DNA of 64,000 nucleotides from Arthrobacter sp. QXT-31. GTDB lineage: Bacteria; Actinomycetota; Actinomycetes; Actinomycetales; Micrococcaceae. Location of the stretch: positions 62,001 to 126,000 of the forward strand of contig NZ_CP019304.1 in assembly GCF_001969265.1 (NCBI RefSeq), given 5' to 3'. Shown in pieces: positions 28,359-37,109 of this stretch; position 1 is the stretch's first letter; each line of letters opens with the position of its first letter. Below the pieces are notes generated by a model, which worked only from the letters and a program-made list of their open reading frames with translations, was not told the DNA's origin and ran no database searches. Made by a program: the position numbers and the translations under genes.

Positions 28359-28763
28359 TGTTGCCCTCTATCCCCCCTTGGCCTCACTCTACCGTGACAA
28401 GTGAAAGCCAACGTGAGCCGCGGGCGCCTCCTGCACGACCTTCGAGGTTCCTCCGCCTTGGGTTGTCCGATGGTGCCGCCTTTGGAACGATAGACAGCAT
28501 CTCCAGCATCAGGGGATCCCGATGCCGATGTTCGGCCCGATGAAGGGGTGGCGGTGACACGGCAGCCGGGGGTGCACGGCCAGTTGTTCGTCCGGCGCCG
28601 GCGAACCGGTGGCCGTCGTTCTCTTTGGCTGGGGGATCCTGTGCTTTGGAGGGTGCCGCTGCAGTTGTGGGCACCGGTATGCTCCTGCATGGCCGCCCGG
28701 GGTGTGTAAGGTTGTGTTGTGGGCGGTTCCCCACCGTTCAATTTGAAGACACGGGGTGTGAGT
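28359..28763. other. No gene seen
   Basis: The first 60 bp match the TetR copy 1 leader; the rest has no feature I can support. Confidence 0.4.
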
Positions 28764-28998
28764 GTGGACGAGTACGAGGCCTCATTAGTCATCAAATCGG
28801 GCGCGGAACTACTGTTGGCCGCTTCGTCTGACCCCCGTTCCGATGAAGGTTATGCTGGGGTCAAAGCCAACATCTCAGAAGCGCTTGAACGTAGCCGAAG
28901 CGCTGATGAATTTTGAGGCTGGTGTGGGTTCCCCGAGCCGTTCCACCGGCTGGGTTCAGGACCTCCGGCGCGTCGCGGACGATCTAGGGGAAAAGTAG
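28764..28998 (+). pseudogene. Paralogue of the 78-aa protein at 6323, frameshifted
   Basis: GTG 28764: DEYEASLVIKSGAELLLAAS, EGYAGVKANISEALER, then two bases are missing compared with the intact copy and the frame stops at 28916. The remainder (STGWVQDLRRVADDLGEK) is in another frame, ending 28998. Confidence 0.75.
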
Positions 28999-29103
28999 GG
29001 TTGTTGCGGGCCGATGGTGGCCCATTGAACCTGGCCAGACAGGCCGGGCGGGTTTGACCTGGTTGTCGTGCCGACGAGCCGACTGTAAAAAGAGGTAAAG
29101 GCC

Positions 29104-29306
29104 ATGGCAGCGTCTTCCAAGGCTCATTGGACCCAGGACGAGATCGACGCGCACGAGGCGCGAGGCGGAGGATGGGGTGGCGGCGGCCGGCCAATCCCTG
29201 GCCTTGATTACTCCACTGCGCCTCTTTCATGCAGCCCGTAAAGACCAGCCGTGACGGGAGCCGCGAGGCCAATCCTGAGAACGATGGGGATGACGATTGG
29301 GCTTAA
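29104..29306 (+). pseudogene. Paralogue of the 67-aa protein at 12882, frameshifted
   Basis: ATG 29104: MAASSKAHWTQDEIDAHEAR, GGGWGGGGRPIPGLDYSTA, then a one-base loss gives an early stop at 29239-29241. The lost end (SFMQPVKTSRDGSRE ... DDDWA) is in the next frame to 29306. Confidence 0.75.
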
Positions 29307-29357
29307 CGTATCCGTGCTGTGAGCATCCCCTGTGGCGGGGGCGCCTCCCCTTGACGA

Positions 29358-29375
29358 TGATAAGTAAACTTATCA
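29358..29375. promoter_or_regulatory. Palindromic candidate operator upstream of desaturase copy 2
   Basis: TGATAAGT-AA-ACTTATCA, an 18-bp perfect palindrome, immediately downstream of TTGACG (29351-29356), which could serve as a -35 element. Copy 1 lacks it. Confidence 0.5.
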
Positions 29376-29485
29376 GTGGGCGTGATGTCCAGCAGTGCGG
29401 CGTCACGCTCCTGGCAGTTACAAAGCAAGTGATCTTATCCTGCGGGTTCGATTGAACGTGTAAGCTTGCTCAAACGCGTCCACTC

Positions 29486-31640
29486 AGATGGTGGTCCCGT
29501 TCCGGAGGCCCGACCCGGCTTCTCTTTTCTTATCTGGAAGCGCCCGACTAAGAGATCCGTGCCCGCTGTTCACCGCAAACGCAAGGTTCCTTAAGCAGAC
29601 GCGGCATCAACCCCTAACCCGCGTGTGCGCCCGCAACCCCGCGGGGACACCCTGCACCGCGCCTTGCACGTCCCGCTCCCCGTCCTTATCGGGGCTAAGC
29701 GGCGAAATCCGTCCGGTCTGCCGAAGAGTCGGGCGGCAGGTCCCTGCCGTGCGCCGGTTCCAACACAGTATTGTTTCCCGATTGCGCTTGTGCGCACGTA
29801 GCCTGAAATGGGTGTTCCGATCACCACCACCGTCCCCAGTCTCTCCCTCCTGCCCATTCGCGGGCCTCTCGCCTACTCAGACGCGCAGGCGTTCCCTGTC
29901 CTGACCAAGGCGTACCTCCAGCTCTCCCAACAGGTCCGCGAGACGGGCCTGCTGCGCCGGACTCCGTGGTTCTACGCCCTTGTCGGCGGCGTTCTTGCCA
30001 TCGGGATCGCCGGCTGTGCCGCCTTGTCGGTTCTGCTCGGGCCGAGCTGGTTCCAGCTGTTGATCGCCGCCGCGCTCGGAATTCTGTTCACGCAAGTGGC
30101 TTTTCTCGCGCACGAGGCAGGGCACCGCCAAATCCTGGCAGGGGGACCGCCAACGACGTGCTCGCCCGCTTCTGGGCGCTGTGGCGGGGTGAGCTATTCG
30201 TGGTGGGACTCGAAGCACTCCCGCCACCACGCGAACCCCAACAAGGTAGGCCGCGACCCCGACATCGAGGTTGACACGATCTCTTCCTCCACGTGGACGC
30301 GGCAAAGCCAGGGGCATTCGTGCCCTGATCACCCGCCGCCAGGGCTGGCTGTTCTTCCCGCTGCTGACACTGGAGGGCCTGAATCTGCACTATCTCAGCC
30401 TTCGCCACCTGCTCTCCCGAGGACCGGTCAAGGGCCGCAGGTCGAGCTTGGCCTGCTGGCGCTGCGCTTCGCCGCTGTCCTCCTGCCGCTCTTCTTGCTG
30501 CTCCCGCCAGGCATGGCGTTAGCGTTCCTTGGAGTCCAGCTGGGAGTTTTCGGCCTGTACATGGGTGCGACGTTCGCCCCCAACCACAAGGGCATGCCTG
30601 TGATCGACCGCGATGCGAAGCTGGACTTCTTCTCTAAGCAGGTGCGCACGTCGCGGAATATCTCCGGGGGTTGGTGGGCCACGTGGCTCATGGGCGGTCT
30701 GAACTACCAGGTGGAGCACCACCTCTTTCCGAGCATGCCGCGCCCGCATCTGGCCAAAGCCCGCCGGCTTGTGCGTGAGCAGTGCACCCGGCTTTCGGTT
30801 CCCTACACCGAAACCAGCATCTGGAGCTCCTACGGCACCGTAATCACCTACCTGAACAGGGTGGGCCTCGCCGCGCGCGACCCCTTCGAGTGCCCCATGA
30901 CCGCCCAGTACAGGCGCAGGTAGTGGCCTGCAGGGGGACAGAACACAAGCATCGAGCAGTCCGCATCACAGCGCGGTGCTTGAACAGCACGTTCTGGTCC
31001 CCGGCTGGCGGCCCGCGTTCAGATCCTTCCAGACACCAGCGCCGCTCCTGCCGGACGGCCCTTTGCAGACCCGAAAGGCGTACGCTGAATCATGAATAGC
31101 AACTACGTTCGGGGCGCTTCCCTCAGCTGCTCCTCGCTCCAAATGGACATCAAGCAAATGCTCGACGGGGCCGGGGCCCATGATTGCCGTATCACTTCCG
31201 AGCACGGCAACGGAGCGGTCACCTTCGGTTTCGGAGACCATCAGTTTCGTCTGATCGTGCCGCACCCTGAGCCGACCGATCCGCCTAGGGTGCCCGGCAC
31301 CAGCCAGCGCGGCGAAACATCAACGGTCAAGAGCACCCGGCTGACCTGGAAGCCGCGCGCCATTCCTGGCGTCAGTTGTCTCTGCTGATCAAGGCCAAGC
31401 TTGAAGCTGTTGCGGCCGGCATCGTGACTTTCGACGCGGAGTTCCTCGGCTACATGCTCATGCCCGGCGGCGGGACCGTCTTCCAAGCCGCTGCGCCCGA
31501 GTCGGCTCTCTTCCTACGCCACGGAGGTCATTCACAACCTGGGTGAGGCCAGCTATCGCGGCCGCGAGGTGGACCAGCGCAATCTTACACATCAAAGCTC
31601 GGGCATTAAAGAAGTAACGGGAGAATCGAAGCAGGGTTCG
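29486..31640. repeat. Duplicated desaturase module, copy 2
   Basis: Direct repeat of 13411-15550. Distinguishing changes include GACCGCC for GACCAGCC near 30148, loss of an A at about 30283, and ACCTTCGGTTTC for ACCTTCTTC near 31222. Confidence 0.9.
29808..30923 (+). CDS. Membrane fatty-acid desaturase with compensated frameshifts (371 aa, copy 2)
   Basis: Unlike copy 1, this is one open frame. The three histidine boxes HEAGHRQ (about residue 101), KHSRHHANPN (about 136) and NYQVEHHLFPSM (about 300) are all in frame, with hydrophobic segments at the start and around LLPLFLLLPPGMALAFLG. Two stretches, about 30148-30190 and 30283-30440, are read in a frame different from that predicted by the rest of the gene (giving PTTCSPASGRCGG and SSSTWTRQSQGH...), because paired indels cancel. 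The second altered stretch replaces about 50 residues between box 2 and the later membrane span. Activity is doubtful but not excluded. Confidence 0.75.
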   Translation: MGVPITTTVPSLSLLPIRGPLAYSDAQAFPVLTKAYLQLSQQVRETGLLRRTPWFYALVGGVLAIGIAGCAALSVLLGPSWFQLLIAAALGILFTQVAFLAHEAGHRQILAGGPPTTCSPASGRCGGVSYSWWDSKHSRHHANPNKVGRDPDIEVDTISSSTWTRQSQGHSCPDHPPPGLAVLPAADTGGPESALSQPSPPALPRTGQGPQVELGLLALRFAAVLLPLFLLLPPGMALAFLGVQLGVFGLYMGATFAPNHKGMPVIDRDAKLDFFSKQVRTSRNISGGWWATWLMGGLNYQVEHHLFPSMPRPHLAKARRLVREQCTRLSVPYTETSIWSSYGTVITYLNRVGLAARDPFECPMTAQYRRR

Positions 31641-31695
31641 GAACCAATGGTAAGAACCCTGATCAACGGTGCGGCTCGTGCAGGTTTAGCTTGAG
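31092..31695 (+). pseudogene. Hypothetical protein of the desaturase module, frameshifted (copy 2)
   Basis: ATG 31092. Longer than copy 1 (VTFGFGDHQFRLIVPHPEP, STVKSTRLTWK), then shifted; the displaced frame reads ARHSWRQLSLLIKAKLEAVA, IVTFDAEFLGYMLMPGGGTV, FQAAAPE and later LGEASYRGREVDQRNL. Family unknown. Confidence 0.55.
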
Positions 31696-31917
31696 CATGG
31701 TCGTTTCCGGAGCCACTCTGCTGCCGAATTAATTCACCGTAAGGCAGACCAGGAATGCAGCGCACTCCTACCGTGGATGCGACCCATTCTCCAAAATACT
31801 ACCTGGTGTCCTGCGGTGTTTATGATGCATCCGGGTCCCTACGGGGGATTGGCCCACTTCCAACAAAGGAAATGCATGGCAGTGGGCGTGAGCCTGCACG
31901 AAAGGATTTGATCATTG
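31696..31917. other. Leader of the EAL gene
   Basis: No gene. GAAAGGA near 31900 may be the SD for the next start. Confidence 0.35.
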
Positions 31918-33032
31918 GTGGAGAGCCGGTTCCCCGACGAGGACCCGTTTCCGCTGCAGGACTTGCCTGGCGGCGGCGCCCCGTTGGTGCGGGAACAGGC
32001 GTACGAGATCATTCAGGCGGTCCTGAGCGGCACTGATCCCGCCGGGGAGGAGGCCCGTGAACGCTTACGCGAACACGTCGCCGCGCACCCCGGAAACCCG
32101 GAGACCGCCCTCCGTGAGCACCTTGTCTTTTCCCGTGCCCTGGCCAGGCACCTGGCCGGGAAGCCAAGACCCCCTCGGGAGGACGTCCATCGGCACCAGG
32201 GCGAACGGGACATGGGCAGGCCTGGCCAGGAACGGGCGGCGATCGAGGCCGTCCTCCGGGGCGACAGGCTGGTCACCGCCTTCCAGCCCATCCACGACCT
32301 GGCCCGGAAGGAAGTCATCGGCGCAGAGGCCCTGACGCGCTTCGTGTGGGAAAACGGGGACGACGCGGGGTCCTGGTTCCGGAATGCTGCAGCCGTCGGC
32401 CTGGCGGCAGACCTTGAATTCTCGGCACTGCGAACTGCGCTGGCGGCAGCACAGGACCTGCCGGCCCACTGGTCCTGGCCCTGAACATCTCCCCGACGGT
32501 CTGCCTTGATCCGCGGCTGTTGCTGATCCTGGAAAACGCTGCTGTGGAACCAGCCCGGATCATGCTGGAACTTACGGAGCGGATCCAACCCGGACAGTTG
32601 CGCCCTCTTCTGGACGCCCTGAGGCCACTGCGCCGTAGCGGCATGGGGCTGGCGGTCGATGAAGCCGGACCGGACGCGGCCTCGATGCGCCACATCCGGG
32701 TGCTTAAACCCGATGTCCTCAAGGTCCGCCCGGACCTTGTCGCCGGCATCGACACCGATCCCGGCCGCCAGTATCTCCTGGCCGACCTCGTCGAGTTCGG
32801 ACGACAGACCAGTGCCGTCCTGGCGGCGGTGGGAATCGAAACGGGCAACGAACTGGCCGTCCTGACCCGACTGGGAATCTCCGCCGGTCAGGGACACTTC
32901 CTCGGCAAACCCACGCTCGAGCCCAACGACTGGGCCACCTGGTCAGCCCTCGCCCCAGAAGGCACCAGCCGGGCACGGCACAGGGCCCCGGAACCACGTA
33001 TGGAAACCCGGAACCCCTCCACCGACATCTGA
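31918..33032 (+). pseudogene. EAL-domain (cyclic-di-GMP phosphodiesterase-like) protein, frameshifted
   Basis: GTG 31918. About 115 residues of helical N-terminus, then an EAL domain: AFQPIHDL, IGAEALTRF, a frameshift at about 32480, NISPTVCLD, MLELTERI, LKPDVLKV, GIETGNELAVL, GQGHFLGKP. The DDFG motif that supplies a metal ligand reads DEAG here, and the T-G-x-S part is missing, so the domain was probably already non-catalytic (a c-di-GMP binding or degenerate form) before the frameshift. End TGA 33030-33032. Confidence 0.7.
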
Positions 33033-33287
33033 GTGACCGGAGGCCTCCCCTGCTCGGCTCCCGCCATATTGCGATGTGCCACGCGAACGTTATGTTGAGG
33101 TCCTCGTGGGCGAGATTGTGGCAGCGCGGATGCGCGCCCGCGCAGAGTTATTCGGAGCGGCTACTTCCCGTCTTCTGTGGGAGCCTGGCAGGAGTGGTGG
33201 TATCTGGTCCGACCTGATGTTCGACGGCTTTTCGCTGCTCAGCAGGAGCCATCCGCCGCTGGAAACGCTGGCCCGGCTGCTGTTTAT
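33033..33287. other. No supported gene
   Basis: A plus-strand frame 33076-33309 (VAARMRARAELFGAATSRLL...) is possible, but no family or SD supports it. Confidence 0.3.
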
Positions 33288-33659
33288 CTATGTATCTCTC
33301 GTCCTGTGAATGGCCGTGGGCCTCGGGCGGCAGGCTACCTGTGGCGGCGCCTGCCGCCGTTGGAGGTCCATGACGACCGTCGTGTCGCCCTGTTCCACTG
33401 TCAGGCTGGCGAACGCCTGGTACTGGCGGGTGACCTCGACCGTGTATCCTACCGATTCAAGGGCTGCTCTCATCTTGTCCACGGACGCCGCGAACGTTTC
33501 AGGGGTGTGCCTTCGGTACAGCGCGAACAGATCGACGTCCTCTGACATCCGGGCGATCACGCCGTGTTCGGCCAGTGCCTGTCCGCCGGCGAGGATGAAA
33601 CCGTCGTCGGCGAGAACGGACAGCGCTATTCCGGTTGCTGCGCGCTGAGCGTCGTCCAC
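33288..33659 (-). CDS. AbiEii-type nucleotidyltransferase toxin-like protein, probably truncated (123 aa)
   Basis: GTG at 33659, overlapping the end of the upstream RHH gene by 34 bp. FILAGGQALAEHGVIARMSE and DVDLF match the GG-x(n)-R-x-S-x-D-x-D active-site loop of minimal nucleotidyltransferases used as type IV toxins (AbiEii family). Family members are usually longer; here the sequence becomes Arg/Pro-rich after TTVVMDL and ends, so the C-terminus is likely lost. Confidence 0.6.
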   Translation of the reverse strand: MDDAQRAATGIALSVLADDGFILAGGQALAEHGVIARMSEDVDLFALYRRHTPETFAASVDKMRAALESVGYTVEVTRQYQAFASLTVEQGDTTVVMDLQRRQAPPQVACRPRPTAIHRTRDT

Positions 33660-34131
33660 GAAGGATGCTCCCGGCTTTCACGGTGCTTGGGTAGCTGAGG
33701 AAAGGCCGTCTCCCAGACTTGACGGCACCGGTCGGGCAGCCGCATCGAGGGCCACAGGGCAAGCAAGCGGCCGGCGTTTACGATGCGGCCGATCTCATCG
33801 ACCGACCCCGAGTTCTGCAGCGCCAGCTGGTACAGCACGGCGCAGCTTCCATCGTCACCCACGTCGTAGCCCCTGCCCGGTCCCCAGTCCAAATGGACCG
33901 GCAGCTGCACCGTACCCGACGCCGGGCCTTCAGATGCTCAAGCGCACCCGGGATCAGGTAGACGAGGGAATCAGCTATGGTGTGCCGGGCCTCTGGCCCG
34001 TAAACGTAGTCCCGCAGGCCCGTCCGAACCCGTTCAGAAACGGTTGTGCCTTCCCTGACAGCCTTGGCATGGGCCTGGTCCCACAAGTCATCGTCAATAC
34101 GGATCGTATGCCTCGTTGTGCCGGCCGACAT
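33626..34131 (-). pseudogene. Ribbon-helix-helix antitoxin-like protein, frameshifted
   Basis: ATG at 34129-34131 with AGGAGG 6 bases upstream. The N-terminus TTRHTIRIDDDLWDQAHAKA, GTTVSERVRTGLRDYVYG is a clear RHH DNA-binding domain. At about 33925 the frame slips; the next frame continues GTVQLPVHLDWGPGRGYDVG, LYQLALQNSGSVDEIGRI, RLPDRCRQVWETAFPQL to the stop at 33626. It overlaps the nucleotidyltransferase gene, the layout of a toxin-antitoxin operon. Confidence 0.65.
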
Positions 34132-34313
34132 CACGCCCTCCTGACCAAGTCCCTGTCCTTCCGCTTCCAAAATTACAGGGTGTCATGACACCTCGGAAAG
34201 CATTGACCATCCTATCTGCCGGCAGGATCCGGACTTGAGGCGTCACTGCCCGAAACCCTTCGCGTCGGCAACAAAACCGCAACCCGCAGCCGGCAAAAGA
34301 AATAACCGGCAGG
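34132..34313. other. No gene seen
   Basis: Promoter side of the RHH gene; no clear operator. Confidence 0.3.
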
Positions 34314-34551
34314 TCATGCCGCGCAGCGCCCGTCGCCGTATGAACAGGTATTAGCCAAAAGGAAGAAAGGATGCCGCCCGTGCACGGAGAAAAGTCAGAC
34401 TTAAGTGTGCACATTGTGCACGCCCACCATGGCCGGACAAACCCGCACGCTGGCCACCCGTATCGGCAGCAGCGGGACCACCGATCGAGAAAAAAGTCTG
34501 GAAAAAACTTCCCGAGGTCATGTCATCGCGACATCCACTGCCCATGAATAG

Positions 34552-34647
34552 GTGAATAACCAGACACAGCCATCACACCAACCCCTCAAGGAGGACCAAA
34601 TAGCGCCAGATACCAGCAAGCGGAGGGCCACCCAGCCACGGCCCTGA
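34552..34647 (+). CDS. Possible 31-aa peptide beginning MNNQ
   Basis: GTG 34552: MNNQTQPSHQPLKEDQIAPD, ending ATQPRP. SD weak (AATAGGT). Start tetrapeptide as in the other loci. Confidence 0.25.
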   Translation: MNNQTQPSHQPLKEDQIAPDTSKRRATQPRP

Positions 34648-35103
34648 ACCCGCCACCCGCACAACTAAATAGGGCGCCGCGGGCCCCAGGCACAGGCCGC
34701 GATAAACGTCAGAGGGACCCAACAGGGTCAATGTCCACACATTAAAGCAAAAACCCCCTCTGACGAGGGGGTATGCCGTGCCCGAGGAGGGACTCGAACC
34801 GGGCGCCAACCCTTGAAAACACGGCACTCCCCCGAAAACATCCCCAATCCGAACCAGTCCGACGCCGGTACAACTCAATCCGAAGCCCAGGGTGTGCACA
34901 ATGTGCACACCCTCTTTTTGCGCCCTTGATGCGCTGCCCAGCGAAGTGCAGCTGCCTTCCCTACGTGAGAGTTCCCTTTCGACACACGCCACCTCTACGC
35001 CTCGAATCTCCATTCCTTCGGGGCAAACCGGAGCCCGACGCACGACCTTCGCTGAGCGCTTCTGTGCGGAACGAGCCGGGGGCTGAAATTCAACGAACGT
35101 CAT
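34573..35103 (-). CDS. SD-led frame homologous to the 55-aa protein of locus A
   Basis: ATG 35101-35103 with AAGGAGGT upstream. MTFVEFQPPARSAQ and KVVRRA match locus A. The frame then runs on without a stop through the palindrome and tRNA-like segment to 34573, so only about the first 60 residues are likely to be meaningful; the rest is read-through of non-coding DNA. Confidence 0.35.
   Translation of the reverse strand: MTFVEFQPPARSAQKRSAKVVRRAPVCPEGMEIRGVEVACVERELSRREGSCTSLGSASRAQKEGVHIVHTLGFGLSCTGVGLVRIGDVFGGVPCFQGLAPGSSPSSGTAYPLVRGGFCFNVWTLTLLGPSDVYRGLCLGPAAPYLVVRVAGSGPWLGGPPLAGIWRYLVLLEGLV
34754..34771 (-). terminator. Intrinsic terminator for minus-strand transcript, locus C
   Basis: CCCCCTC / GAGGGGG stem with a TGAC loop; on the minus strand followed by TTTTTGCTTT. 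Confidence 0.75.
34779..34806 (-). other. tRNA 3'-end-like segment, locus C
   Basis: Minus strand CGCCCGGTTCGAGTCCC then TCCTCGGGCA. Directly upstream of the terminator. No tRNA 5' half. Confidence 0.6.
34890..34912. repeat. Perfect palindrome (GGGTGTGCACA arms), locus C
   Basis: As locus B but with central A. Confidence 0.8.
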
Positions 35104-35158
35104 AGCGCTGCGACCTCCTTCGGACCTCTCATGGGGCAGACCATGAAATAGGCCATGA

Positions 35159-35578
35159 AATAGGCCATGATCAGGACCTAACCGCTTCCAGCACGCGTCA
35201 GCCATCAGGCGCGTTCCAGGCCGACGAAATCTGATATAGGCGTTAACGCGGGGGATGTAAGCAGTTGGGAGAGAACTTCTGCTTCGGAAGGTCGTTGGGT
35301 CTGATTACGGCAGACAGGCTCCTTTGAACCTTTAGCTATGGGTGTGTCCGGCGGCCGAAGAGGGGCTGGGGTTCTCGATAACTCAGGAGAAGGAACCGAC
35401 CGGAATAAGGCCGTGATTGTTCCTGACGTTCTGGCCAATGGGTTAGACCGACGGCTGTCCAGGAAGAAGCTGAACAAATCCGGTCTTGCGAAGTGACATG
35501 GCAGTTGTATCGCACCTGCCGTTCTGTAGAGCTCACGTGTCTCATGAGACATCCGCTGGTGGCGGTACTGGAACAGTA
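35159..35578. other. No supported gene; 12-bp tandem repeats at the left end
   Basis: CATGAAATAGGC occurs in tandem at 35142-35165. A 115-codon minus-strand frame (35205-35552) has no SD or motif; I do not call it. Confidence 0.35.
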
Positions 35579-35604
35579 GGCCGGCACTCTAGTGAGTGCC
35601 GGCC
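35579..35604. terminator. Terminator hairpin downstream of the catabolic operon
   Basis: GGCCGGCACTC / GAGTGCCGGCC, perfect 11-bp stem, TAGT loop, 85 bp past the last gene of the minus-strand operon. Confidence 0.65.
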
Positions 35605-35688
35605 TGCTGTTCGAGTGTGTGGTCGCGGAACGCCAGGTGTTGCCGATTCCCCGGGGAACTTCGTCGTCAGCCAGACAGTCGCTGGCTT

Positions 35689-37056
35689 TCAGCTGCTGCG
35701 GGTTGCTCGGCTTAGGTGCTCACGCGCGGTCGAGGGTGTCTTGCCGATGGTGTCCAGGTCGAAATCCTTTGATTCCTTGGCCGCGGCGACGGCGGCCACG
35801 GCGATGGCCGTAGTGAGGACAATGATGGCGACCAGCGGCCAGGTGCCACCAGACCACAGGACGAGGCTGCTGGCGATCACGGGGGTGAACCCGGCGAGGA
35901 GGATGGCCGCCGTCTGGTAGCCGACGGAGATGCCGGTGTACCGGACTTCGGTCGGGAACAGTTCGCAGTAGAAGGCCGGGAGGACCGAGTAGACGGCGGC
36001 GTGGCCGAGTGTGAGGAAGATGGTGACGCCGGCGATGATGGCTAGTGGGTCCCCGGTCTGGATCATCGCGAAGATGGGCCAGGCGCTGACGATGATGACG
36101 GCTGCACCAAAGAAGAAGGTGTTCTTCCTGCCGATTCGGTCCGAGACTGCGCCGAAAACGGGAATCATGACGATGTTGAGTGCCGAACCGATCATCACCG
36201 CGATCAGCCCGTAGGTCGCGGGTAGCTTTAGTGTTGTGGCGACGTAGGAGAGCAGGAAGACGGTGAAGAGGTAGTAGTTTCCGGCCTCGGCAAAGCGTGA
36301 GAACAGGGCGATGATCAGCGGTTTGCGGTGGTGTTTGAAAACCACCGGGATCGGCGCCTTCTGGTGTTCCTGCTTGCGTTCGGCTTCTGCCTTGGCAGCC
36401 AGGAAGGCTGGGCTTTCGGAGGCGTTGAGCCTGATGTAAAGGCCCACGGCGGCCAGGACGATGCTGATGAGGAAGGGCACACGCCATCCCCAGACGTTGA
36501 ACTGGTCACCGGAAATGGTTTGGGCGATGGCGACGGCGGCGGTGCCGAGGAGCAGTCCGCAGGAGACGCCGATCTGTGGCCAGGCGCCGAAGAACCCGCG
36601 CCGGCGGGCGGGCGCGTTTTCGACGGCGATGATTGCCGCTCCGCCCCATTCGCCGCCCACCGCGAAGCCTTGGGTCAGGCGCAGCACGCAGAGAAGGATG
36701 GGAGCCCAGAAGCCAACGGTGTCATAGGTGGGGAGAAGGCCGATGGCGGCGGTGGAACCGCTCATGATGAGGAAGGTCAGGATCAGGGTCGACTTGCGTC
36801 CGATCCTGTCTCCAAGGTGGCCTGAGACGAAGGCCCCGGCTGGGCGGGCGAGGAATCCGACGCCGAAGCTGGCGAGGGCGGCGATCTGTGAGACGCCGGG
36901 TTCTGTCGAGGGGAAGAAGAGGGTGCCGAAGACAAGGGCTGCGGCGGTGCCGTAGACGGTGTATTCGTACCATTCGATGATTGCGCCGACGGTGCCGGAG
37001 ATCAGGCTCTTACGCCGGATTTGGGCAGGCGTGAGAGCGCCACGTGTTGAGGCCAT
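35689..37056 (-). CDS. MFS transporter, metabolite:H+ symporter type (455 aa)
   Basis: ATG 37054-37056. Twelve hydrophobic spans. The loop signature GHLGDRIGRKSTLI after TM2, EWYEYTVYG in TM1 and the RLTQGFAVGGEWGGAAIIAV segment in TM4 are hallmarks of the MHS subfamily (shikimate, proline/betaine, citrate and similar organic-acid symporters); a second DRIGRKN loop follows TM8. It is the last gene of an eight-gene minus-strand run. Its substrate is probably the organic acid handled by the cluster. Intact. Confidence 0.9.
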   Translation of the reverse strand: MASTRGALTPAQIRRKSLISGTVGAIIEWYEYTVYGTAAALVFGTLFFPSTEPGVSQIAALASFGVGFLARPAGAFVSGHLGDRIGRKSTLILTFLIMSGSTAAIGLLPTYDTVGFWAPILLCVLRLTQGFAVGGEWGGAAIIAVENAPARRRGFFGAWPQIGVSCGLLLGTAAVAIAQTISGDQFNVWGWRVPFLISIVLAAVGLYIRLNASESPAFLAAKAEAERKQEHQKAPIPVVFKHHRKPLIIALFSRFAEAGNYYLFTVFLLSYVATTLKLPATYGLIAVMIGSALNIVMIPVFGAVSDRIGRKNTFFFGAAVIIVSAWPIFAMIQTGDPLAIIAGVTIFLTLGHAAVYSVLPAFYCELFPTEVRYTGISVGYQTAAILLAGFTPVIASSLVLWSGGTWPLVAIIVLTTAIAVAAVAAAKESKDFDLDTIGKTPSTAREHLSRATRSS

Positions 37057-37109
37057 GTTTGGTGTCCATTCAGGAGGAGCGGGAGCGGGTCCCGTTGCGA
37101 GTGCGTGGG

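Larger units (their letters stand above)
34314..35158. repeat. Composite repeat locus C
   Basis: TCATG-N20-(T/C)ATGA motifs at 34314-34343, 34518-34547 and 35129-35158, a second partial GTGCACAT-TGTGCAC palindrome at 34407-34421, an MNNQ frame, terminator, tRNA-like segment, palindrome and the SD-led MTFVEF frame. Same order and orientation as locus A. The terminator hairpin differs in sequence from the other loci but not in position. Confidence 0.8.
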
